A DNA stretch of 64,000 nt, taken from Apostichopus japonicus. Lineage: Eukaryota; Echinodermata; Holothuroidea; Aspidochirotida; Stichopodidae. The stretch lies in NCBI RefSeq assembly GCF_037975245.1, contig NC_092563.1:24396960-24460959 (forward strand). Direction: 5' to 3'. The notes beneath the pieces are model-generated. The model made no database searches. It had not been told where the DNA came from and saw only the letters and a program-made list of their open reading frames with translations. The translations under genes and the position numbers were made by a program. Positions 15,301-27,300 of the stretch are shown here, piece by piece (position 1 is the first letter of the stretch; each line of letters begins with the position of its first letter).

Positions 15301-18300
15301 AAGAAAATGTCTCAATTTATTCATTACTTATTCAGAGAATAAATGAATAATTCATTACTAGCTCATTGGCTCAGCTAGCTCATCACTTTGTGGAAAATGA
15401 AAATATGGAAGTTTGTCTTAGTTTGATCAATGGAATCTTATCTTGAGTAAAACTATAATGGTGGAAAACATGGAAAGTTGCTTTAATTACAGAGATAAGG
15501 ACTTGACAGTTGGGAAAACTATATGAAAAAAGTTTGCTCTGATGATATAAATCATAATAAGTTATAATGAGAAAAGTTTATTTTGAGATATCGTGCCAAA
15601 AAAAGAGATGCAATGTTCGACAAGTTATTTTACCTGTGGTAACCGTTACTAGGAATCGGCAAGGGGAAGTGTTTGGAGGTGAAGCATCATCAGAAAACGT
15701 GTATATAACCTGAGTAATCCCAACCGGAAAGGGAGTACTGGGTTCATGGCTTCTCACAGTGGTTACTTCACCAAGATCTGTAGCAAAAGGCTCCACCCAA
15801 AAAATGATAGGATCTGCACTGCCAAGTTCTATTTCTCTGTTGATATCTTCAGGGCATCCAAACACTTCTGGTGGCACTCTGTCAACTGGTTAATTATCAA
15901 AACATGTATAGGATATTAATATTACGTATTAATTAGTATTAAGTATTAAGTAATATTACGTATTATGATTATTATTATTAGTAGTAGTAATATATTGACT
16001 CAGGATGTCATGATGCAAGGAATTTAATCCAAAAATTACACATAAACTTGACATTTTTGAGTTGATGAAATTTTCTTATCAGCGCTATCCATTCAGAATG
16101 CAAAATGATATTAATTGCTAAGTGACAAAGTATGTGGGAATATTTTACATGGTATGTATTCAATCTAATGTTTTAAAACAAATTTGAAGTAGATATAAGT
16201 CAGAATAAAAAGGAAATTAAGGCGAATATTTGCTTGAGTTAATTTCAATTTTTGATATATTAATGTACTTGGAGTGTTGAATTGGAAAGATACATATATT
16301 TATATAAATATATATATATATATATATAGCAACACAAAAGTCCATATAGCAACACAAAAGTCCAATCAGTGAAACATAGTTTACTGTACAATGTCAATGT
16401 TCTGCTTTTCTATTGGTTCAAGTTTTGGGCAATTGTGATGTGTTGTAAAAATTCTCCAGCTTCTGAACTCGAATCCTGCCAAATTGTATCAAGAGTGATT
16501 CCTCAAAAGCTTGTTTCAAGATTCCACTGTAACAAGTATAATGGAAAATTGTACTTTTATGTAAATTCTGTCAAATATCAATTTCAGGAGTTATTTGACT
16601 AAAGGTATTCCCTTTTACTGCGTTCATATAGCACTATACCTAATGACAAAATCCTAAATCATATTTGGCAAGAGTTATTGTTAGTCTATATTTTCGTTAG
16701 CTTGTGCATAATCAGTATAATCGACAATCTTTGTTAGTTTTTTTTCTAATAATAAAAAACTTATTGCATTTAAAATGTAAAGAGCATAACAAAGTAGAAG
16801 TCGAATACCACATTACTTGCAATGATATCAACAACAAAGGTACAGTTGGCGGCGTTCTCAAACCGGTCCCGGAATGTGTAAACCACTGTAGTTGTTGAGA
16901 TGTCGAATAAATCCCCTGAATCGTGTGAGGCAACAAGTGTTACCGGTGGATTAAGATCATTTGCAAAAGGTTCCGGGTCCCATGTTATTACCAAAGGGGT
17001 GGCAGTACCCCTTTCTATGATCCTGGTTATATCCATTGGACATTGTATGATAGTTGGGGGTGTTGTATCAACTAAAACAAAGAAGAAAGGTCATTTTGCA
17101 GTTTGCTTTATACAAGATGTGAAAGGCATCTTAGGGCTTACAGCAGTTCCAAAAGTTTATATTTCCTATGAACTGTCCTGCAAAGCCCCACAAATGATCT
17201 TCAAGGATATGTTTCAAAACAGCAGATGAAATGTTCAAATATCGACAGGCCACATCCTAACTAGCACAACCCTGAATTCTAGATACGGTACATGCTGTGT
17301 AAAAAAATTAACTGGTATCACAGAGAATGACCGAGTGTTGACAGTCTGTACTGATAAATTTTACGTTAAATTGATACATACGTATTTGCACAACAAATGT
17401 GCAGCTTTCAAAGCAGCTTACAACGCTACATGTCATTTATTTTTAGATTTTTTTTTGTCTCAAACACAATGGATTGATTAACTGTTTACCCTTTTCTCTT
17501 ATAAATTGAATGTACTACACTTGGCAATTGACTGTGTTTCTCACTTGATGGAATAACTCATGTGAATGAAGCTCTGTGTACTACTGTACATATATGTCAT
17601 CTTGATTCTGTGCTATCACAGTTTATACTATTACAAATAAAAGAGATTTACATTACTATTTCCATGAGTTAATTTGTTCTTAATAAATAACACTGCCATA
17701 ATTTCTCTATTTGCAAATCACAGATGGCAATGAAAAAAGCCAAAACACAGGAAAGAACAGGAAAGTACCACTTACCAACTGCAGTCCAACTCAACTGCCA
17801 ACCGTTAAATACAAGATTTTTGTCTGAAGAAAAGAAGAGCCATACAGTATCTGTTTCTAGACTAAATGGTGGTGGATATATTTGTCCATTTAGTGTTCTA
17901 TTGTCGAAGAAACGAATTGTGCCATCCAGTACAGCGGTGCTATTTTCTGATAAATCTGTCTCAATGAAGTCTAGTCCTGCCCCTACATAGAGGTCATCCT
18001 TGAAGGACTCCAGACCAAATCCACCAGTTCCAGTGAACTCAAAGTTGATGCGGGTTGCCCCAGGAATATAAAGTAAATAGGTAGCTGACCATCTGTTGGG
18101 ATATTTGTTTGGGTAATTCTCAGACTGGAAGGATCCAGTGCGACAACCATTTCCATAGCATGTGATAAGATCTCTTGCAACTGCAAAAAAAATATATATT
18201 TATATATATTTTACAACATATTACAAATGTATTTTTCTTTCATTTTAAAGTAAACATAATGCACATTTTTAAGTTAAAAAAAGAAACACTATCAACTAAA

Positions 18301-21300
18301 AGCTTGACGTTTAATATGTAGCGTTCCTTTTATTTGACACATCAACAAAATGTTTGTCTAATAGATAACCCTGCTTCATTGGTTTGACTATCATATTGCC
18401 AAAGATAATGAAATCAATAATTTAAATAAAGAATGTCCAATCCCAGCAACAAAACTTTTACCATATAAATTAAGCAAAGGTATCAATAATGTATAAATAA
18501 TAGCAATTATGTCACGAAGTTAATAATTCAATATCTCAAATTCATGGTGCTCTTAAATGAATCGTTCAGAGTACTTTGATAGTGGTGTATAATAATTACT
18601 GGTGTCCTTCAACACTACATGTTGAGACCCTAACCACAAAACCTGCAGGATGTGTTTTGATTTTTTCGATCCTTTATCACATGTCATATGCAAACATGTC
18701 TAGTAGTCTACTGTACCTAGTATCTATTTTCCGATTCAGGCTGTTGTAAGCAAGTCACTAGGACTAAATGAGGGCACCTGGTTCGCACCTTAACAATTTC
18801 GTTCACACCCTATGTAACATCACACGTTTGCAGTTATATTTGTATATATATGTTTTTGTTGTTAGACAACCTTGAGAAAAGCAAAATTACTTAGCTCAGG
18901 AATTTACTTGTAATGGTTATCCCTATAATGATATGCAAACTAGCCTCAGATAGTACAATGAAAGATATAAGCAAACATGGAATTTGTTGGCAGCATAATG
19001 CTATAAAACAATTTTTTGTGCTGATTCTTAATAATATCAAACATGTAGTAAAACAGTTATTCATACAAAATCGGCAAACTGTAAGATTAAATGTTCTAAT
19101 AAAAATATCCTGGAAGAAATGTATTGTAAAAGTGATGTTTACTGTGCATTATATATTTTATACACCTTCTCAACTTGGTTCATTAGTCAAACAGGTAGCC
19201 TCATTAAATAATTAAACTAAAATATATTAAATTAAATTAAAATTATGTAAAATGTTTAAAATCAATTCTTCAGAGATCAACTGTTTAAATGTCATTGTCA
19301 GTTTGTATTTTAGCAAAAGCAGGGGTTTCATTGAAATTCTCACTACAGTTATCACATTCTGCCCCTCGTAAATAATAATAAAGCAAAAGTTGAGATGGAA
19401 CTGTTTTAGCTGAGGCATAATCATATTTTTGACATACTGTTATCACTGGCACAGTCAAATCCAATGTTGGTTCCCGCACTACAGTCACACACATAAGGAA
19501 CAGCAGAAGGTGGAGGACTAAGTGGAAGTGGTCTGTTGAAGCAGGAACTACTAGGTGGTGAACAAACAGCAGGGTTATCACAACCTAAGGAAAGAGAAAA
19601 AGAAAAACTGTTTTCTATCTAGGAGAAAAATAAAATATGATAGAAAACCAAGATGATATTATAATACATATCAAATAGCACAAAGTTGACAAAGTCCGCT
19701 TTAGTTTACAGTTTCAGTGACTCATTACAACATTGCTTGAACATAGTATATCTATTATCACAAGGAAACATGAATTTCCACCCATATCTCTGGTCTCATT
19801 TTTGTAGAATCTGTGGTTTATCTTTCTTTAAATCCAGGCACAGCATTATGGTACAACAGAAAACTGGTGTAAGATATTTATTATGTTAAGAATGAATGTA
19901 ACAGTGCCCTTTGCATAAATGCTGAGGATCCCATTGGCTATACACCTACAAGAAACTTGTTCTCATAGGTTACGTCCGGTAACAAATTGAGCAATGTAGT
20001 GGTGAGGCATGCAGATTGCCAAGGAATGTTCACAGCAGCATTTTCAAAGAGAAAATCACAATCACTGGTATGATTACATGCCTGACTGTTTATTTAAATA
20101 CTGAGAACAGTCCAAGGGTTTTCATTATATTTATCACAAATAAATAGAAACATCTGCAATACTACACCAAAAGCATTTACTCACATAAAGTAGAGGTTAA
20201 GAGAAAATGACACTTGGAATTTCTCCCAACCAACCCCCTCCCACCCCCCCCCCCCCATCAATAACATTTTAAACAGTAGTCATGTACGAATGTGCAGACA
20301 TGAGAGATTCAAATCAAACCTTAGTGGAATGCATACTCTAACCATGGAGGGTTTTACCTCCATGCTCTAACATATATGTCCTACATTAATAGTGTTGGTG
20401 GTCAGAGAAGACTGTATGGAGAAGACTCAGAAAAGATTCTTCTTTTTTCCCTTTCATTTTAAATGATTCTAAGGTCTACCAGTTAAAAACAGATTGTATT
20501 GTTTCGGTTCACCAGGTTGCATGTCAAAGCATACATTTGCGCATTCACAGATCAGGAGTAAATTGCATCAAGAACGGTGAATGGGTTTCTCAATCTCAGT
20601 AAGAATTATTCTGTACCTATTGGCCTATATTCTCTAAACTTCTAACTTCATCATACTTCATGAATCTAAATAATTCTCTTACTTTATGCACTGTTCAACT
20701 CACAAAATTGGTAAAAGCTGAGGAAGTTGTGACTGAATTTATGAAGACTTTACTTTTACAACTAAAAAGTTCTAACTTGTTTTCCAAAAATTGACAAACC
20801 CCAAGATAAAATTAGAGTTCATAAGTTGGCCTAATGCTTACAGACATTGTACCTAGAATGGATGGATGGATGGATGGATGGATGGATGGATGGATGGATG
20901 GATGGATGGATGGATGGATGGATGGATGGATGGATGGATGGATGGATGGATGGATAGTAGTGAATACAAACACAGTCATACAATAAACAAACTATAAGTG
21001 AACAGCTATAATAAGCAGAACCAGAACAGTAACAGAGGCAGCACAGAGGGCTGCAAGTGACAGATCACACACTGTGGCCAAATCGCTTTGCACGCGAGTT
21101 AAATAAGAGTATTGCATGAGGTAAGAAAGAATTACGGAACCTGGACTAGGCTGGCTATAAGCCAACAGAAGTCTATGGTATATAGACCAAGGCTAACACT
21201 ACAGTCAAAATGATTAAGACACACTTTATGCCATCGCATATAGCTTGGTTGAAGTTCTACGTACAGTCCTCATGGGAAATCCACCCTGTATCCTATTTAA

Positions 21301-24300
21301 AAAATAAGGTCACAGGGGATAATAGGTAGGCTAATATTTAATTAAAACTGTTTTTTAATGATAGTAATATATATTGAATATTTTTTATTTTAAATTTCTT
21401 CAATGGACTCATATTCACTATGATGGAAAACAAGTTGCACGTTCTGTTCTGATATACTATAATAAGTGGTCCCAGTTTCGTTCAGGTCCTACAATTTCGT
21501 TAACTTCAATTCTTGATCGGGCAACTGATACCAGGAATGTGGATATCCAAACTATTCAAGCAATAGCAGCGATGCTGTAGAGGCATCTGCTTGAGAAATC
21601 TGTTTTGGTTGGCGTTAATTCTGAGCAGGTTATCCATTTGTTTGGGCATAACATATAAGACATAACTGTTATTTCATTTCCTCCCCCCATCCCATTTACC
21701 CTTGCCTTTTTATACTTCCTGGCAGACATAGTTTGTTACAACGTTAGAAAGTTGTAACCATTTATTTTGGGGGAAAAAATCATTTTTTTATTTTATTTTT
21801 ATCAAAATTAACAATGATAAAAAGATATTATTAAAGGGTGTGAAGACTCGCGCAAAAAGAAATGCTAATGCCGGTAATTTGACCTAGTTTCGAATGACGG
21901 TAACAGAAATGTACACCACCACGGATCCCACAAAATACACACACAGCTTGCTACCGTCGGTAATTAGACACTAGTGTACAGTCAGTACAAACAGCTGCGG
22001 TCAATACCCACAGCACATTATACAAACGATACAGCGATGGACATCTCAGGTCCAGCTAAAGATAACAATTAAGGTATCACGTTTCACTACTGTCTGCATT
22101 TTGTAGCAACACGAACAAAACGTCACTTGCAAGCAACAGAAAGTTAACTTTTTTCAGATGGCCGCACGCGGTTTGGGGCGAGTCTTTAATGCCTTTAAGT
22201 CTATTTTTCGACATTTTAGCCCCCCCCCCCCCAGATTTAGATAAACTCAGTTTATTGACCGGAAAACACAATTGTTCGATAATATGGCACGCCACATGTG
22301 CAATAATTGGATAAACCGAGTTTATCGCCGTTCACTCTGTTTTTCGCTCGATAAACTGAGTTTATCCATAAACTGAGTTTATCGCTCGATAAACCGAGTT
22401 TATCGAATTGGAACTATGTTTTTCGATCGAAAAGCATAGTTCCTCAAGAAAATCTGATAAACTGAGTTTATCGACTCGAAAAACTTAGATTATCGATTTA
22501 GAGACCTCACTTTTTGAACAGCTCTGAATTTCGCTCGGTTTTATCTAAATTCAGTGACAGTGAATGAATCAATTGTTTCGTTTTTACATGCTTTGGGGCA
22601 GCGACGTAGCCAGGAATTTGAAAGGGGGGGAGCCCTTTTTGCGATTGATATGGATTCTCAAATTTGTAGGCACGACTATCTGAGCGGAGCGCCACCATCG
22701 GTTGGCGCGGAGCGTACAAGAAAATTTTTGGTTTTACAAACCCCCCAGATGGCCGGAAACGGCCCTTCCCGAGTGTTCATTCTGGTTCCCTGGCCTCTTG
22801 CTAACTTGAGACACCTCATTCAATATCACTTTTAAACCCCAAAAAACAAACGAGTTAAAATAGTACGTAATTCAATACTACATAATGTATTAAAATTAGC
22901 AAGGTACATGTACAGAGTAGTCTTACTTTTCAACTTCTGATACTTGTAGATACAAAGATAGGCCAGAAATGTCTTTGATACAACTATGGCCAGTAGTTGT
23001 CTTTGATACAACTGTAGCTAGTAAATGTTTAAGTTAGCCTAATAAGAGAAGGCGAGAGCTATCCGATGATTGCCATCTGATGAAAATTTCTCAACTGTTT
23101 TCTCAACTGAAATATTATCTGCGTAAACGGGTTCTTAACTACAAGTTAAAAAAATGACAAGATCGGATCCTAGTCTTTTGAATGAAATGGCACGCGATAG
23201 AAATGACAGCCTAGATGACAGAAGAATAGGTCACCTAATTTAGCCATATTCTTGCTACGTTCATTTCAATAGTGTTTCCTGTCTATAGACTCTTAAACTC
23301 GTCCAGCAAGCTTATCGATTTGAATTATGGCTGTTTTTAAAAAAAGATAACTTGGCCAAAAAAATGTAGGTCCGGGCCTACAGTGCTACATATATACTGG
23401 CTACGCCCCTGATCATATGATATCATTATCAACAGATTTTGTTTCCTGTTTGAATTCTTTTACATGTTCTTTTACATAATATATCGAAAGACAAACATAG
23501 TGCTCTTTTACATTTTTTTCCAGTAGGATGATTCTTGTTTATTGTCAAATGTCTGGACTTTAATAAATTTGACGAACTTTAACTGATGGACAATATAAAA
23601 TTTCATATTTTGCAATATAGTCAGATATGCAGTGGCCTAAAAACAAATATCGTTATCGCAGTGTATTAGCAGTGTAATAATTATTATAGGAAGTGCGTAT
23701 CACGTACGATTGCTATCTTAGCTTCATAACATGCTGTTCGTGCAACAACTTATAAGGACGACTAGCTCATAGAACGAACGTTGTCGACGTTGTTGTGCAT
23801 ACAGTTCATGACATTCCATAGAGTGCGGTTAGGTAGGCAATATATATGTATTTTATTACGCAGTGGCCAACTGTAGGCTTGTAATTGGCTATAAGCTAAA
23901 TTTAGCTAATTGCATCTGCCAAACTAAGTAAGTAGCTGAATCAGTAGGCGTGAATGTTACTACGATTACAATCGAGTTAACGGGGCTGACGAGTATTCAA
24001 GATCAAAAGAGCACTGACAAAATACCATGCTAAAAAAACGACAGTTTGTAAAAAAAAAAAATCAACACTGAAAGGGGGGAGCGGTCGCTCCCCCTGCTCC
24101 CCCTGGCTACGTCCCTGCTTTGGGGTATTTTTTCCTTCGAGAGGTTATCCCCTAACTACCGGACGCTCAGCTAAATGACAGTGACATGCGAGAGACTTTA
24201 CAAAGCAAATGGCTAGACTTCCTTATCTAGCACACAGATTACTATGTGAAAGGCTACATGGTTAAAACGCCAAAGACCCATCAATAAGAGACACACCGAC

Positions 24301-27300
24301 TAGGGGCGTCACCAGAGCATTATATAGGGGGGGGGGTAGTGCCATATTTTGTCGACCAAAAGAAAGACAATACCAACAATATGTGTTATAAACGAAGTGC
24401 GAGTCCATTTTTACGTCAATGCTTATGTAACCCTCGTGGCTTAGATGCAAAATGAAACTATTTTTGGTAAAGCTGTAAACTGATTATATTTTTAGGAATT
24501 CTCAATCTTTAGTAAATATTTCTTAAATTTTACTTTGTTAATTCAAATTATTCACTTTTAGTAGACAAGTTAGATTGGCATTGACCACCACAATGATTTA
24601 CAAAAAAAGGGTAAACTCTCAACTGGTGCAGAATTTTGTCGAATGCACGGATGAATAGGTGTTGTCACACACCCCTCTACAGCTACGGCCCCGACACCGA
24701 CCATTAATTCTTAGTCATTTGGGACATATAAATTTATCAAAAGAATCGCTCATCCATACGTAGTGTTCGCTATGTTGTTTATTCCTATATATGTATGTAC
24801 ATGTTTTCAATGCCTCCAACGACTATTTGCCCATATGACACTACATACACCCTGCTGTGACTGGAGTAATTGAAGGTTTAGCCAGCCTCAGCTTAAAAAA
24901 GGTCACATTCAATAAAACATATCTCGACTTAGGATGGGGGGGGGGGGGTTATAATAAGACGGGCTTGTGAACTATCAGTGTGGAATGTTTTTCTCTTCAA
25001 TATAAGTATCACATTGTTTGTCACCAGAATACCATTCAAAATGCACCGATGAGTTTTATTGCGGTAAATTATTTGCATTTAGAAGGTGGGGTGAACCCTT
25101 TCTTCCTGAACCCAACATTAAACAGAGACTTTTGTACAAAGGGTTTCTATAAGAGCGTTGTTCAAGAATTTTTGCAGTCTGATTTAATTATTGCAAAGAA
25201 TGCCCAAGTTCTTGGCTAGCTAATTGTTATAACTTCTTTACAAGCATCACACGCAAAACTGCACTACAAGTTTTTGGTTTTCTCTTTGTTGCGAAAGAAA
25301 GAGAATCCTTCGAGCATAAAATGCAAACATGTTGGAATTGAGGTCAATTCTACTCACTGCACTTGACTGAGTGCATATGCAGCAGTTCTCTGGAAACTTC
25401 ACAATGATAAAGTACGTCGAGTTTAAGTAATTAGATAACAAACTATACATGTAGGCCTATCGAGTAGCCCAATCAAGTAAATCAGAGTCCACTCAATACG
25501 CATGCAGTGAAAATGCCCCCTCTCATGTTCGGTCCCGCTCACAGGGCGACCACTAAAATAAGGAACCTTGCCGTGTCCAAAAAGGAACTCTGAGACAGGA
25601 AGATACACAATTTTCTTTCAATTCGACTGACATTAATTTGGCCTACGTCTACCTCAAAACTACTGCTGATTTGAAGCTAATATAAATTCTGGAAATAATG
25701 AAACGGCAAATCTTCAGCTTTCTCCCACCAAGGGACCCCACGCCGACATGGCTCAGTTCATTCGCACTGGTGCCAGGTTGCTTTACCTCCTGTGCCCACG
25801 CATGTTGGAGTCATTTTGCTGTGCCCACCACTTCCAAATTCCATTTAATTTCTATCTGCTCGTTTACAGGATAAACACATTTGAAATTGACACGTTTTGT
25901 ACAATTGCGTGTGTAATGTCATAGATGCACCCGGACAAATTTTGTTTGATGTTTTTTTTAATGTACATCTTCTTCAAAATCGAGATGTATGATCATATGA
26001 ATAGATTCAGTTGTGGGGGCGTGCGTAGATAAATTCACATCCTCTGAGGCAAACTTAAACCGCTATCCAATCCAAAGAAAGCAATAAAGTGAAACATTAA
26101 GAAAACAATTTTGTCATTGTGCAACTATGACATTACACCTGGTTACTTCAATTTTGTTCGTGGTACTTACAGTGACAACTTCAACTCTTAATTATATCAA
26201 AAACGCAATGTAGGAACTGCATTAAAAAAAATTCACGAAGATGCATATCAGGCGCGTATCCAGGATTTTCTAATCCAGGGGGCGCGAATTACTATCTAAG
26301 CGGAGCGCCACCATCGGTTGGCGCGGAGCGTACAAGAAAATTTCTGGTTTTGATACCCCCCAGATCACCGGAAATGGCACTTCTCGGGCTTGAAAATGAG
26401 CAACCAGATGTACACTTTTGCCTGAGAACCAAGTATTTCCCCAAAGTTTTTTTTTTCCATCCATAACCTTTTTGAAGATTGTCACCAGTCACACATCATG
26501 TTCGACCTCATTGCATGTCCTATGGATCATTGCTTTTGTAGGTGATTCTACGTCACGGCCCACAATATCCGAAAGCCCCACTTTTCAAGGTTTTAAGCCC
26601 ATTATTTGTTGAGAATTTGAAAATTAACATTTCTCGTGAATACAAATCACTTCAAAACATACCCATAATGTTGCACAAAATTCAATCTATGGTACAAGCA
26701 ATATATAAAAACCTCCTTGATCCCCTAATATACAAGTCAAAATTGCACGAGTAGAGGAAAGTATGATGAAGAATGTTGGTGAGGAAATTTTCGAAAATTC
26801 AGACACAGTTAATTTATTGGTGTAGAAATATTAAAACCTCTTATAATGGCTATTATGAAACTTCGTTGAAGGAAATGAAAAATAGCAGATATTTCCGATA
26901 TCAGGTATATCGAAACCGAGCACTACACACATAGGCGTAGGTCCCGTAGGAGGCGGGCTGCAGCCCCCCCCCCCCTCCCGCAACCAAATTTTTCCCATTT
27001 TTTCGGGCACCTACTGCATGAAAGAAAAATAAATAGCAACGAATAGCTTAAAAATTATCTCCTTGGTAATTAAAATAAAGTTCTAAGCTTGGCCGACATT
27101 ACTACTGTAAAAGAGAGTTTTGACATAAATGGATCTGTATGCTTTTTCTCCATCTACATAAGACATTTGGTTGTTTACATTAGCATTCGGCGGTATACTG
27201 TGCAACTTTGACGGACCGTAAGGTACACGATACCATGCAATGTAATGACCGATGCTTGCTTATATGATATTGGCATCGATATGTTGGACGCCTTTTTTTC

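Noticed and set aside
21374-21580. 68-codon open frame next to the LINE-like remnant
   Set aside because: No reverse-transcriptase or other motif is visible, so it is treated as a chance frame.
22240-22472. CRISPR-like array
   Set aside because: The repeated units are short palindromes with irregular spacing in animal DNA, with no cas genes. It does not fit a CRISPR array.
24290-24700. Possible further hAT element starting AGGGGCGTCACCAG
   Set aside because: A G-run and a loosely inverted end (CTACAGCTACGGCCCC) are present, but no matching target duplication was found.
24980-25219. 79-codon open frame on the plus strand
   Set aside because: There is no recognisable domain and no splice partner. 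It lies in a transposon-rich intron on the opposite strand to the gene.
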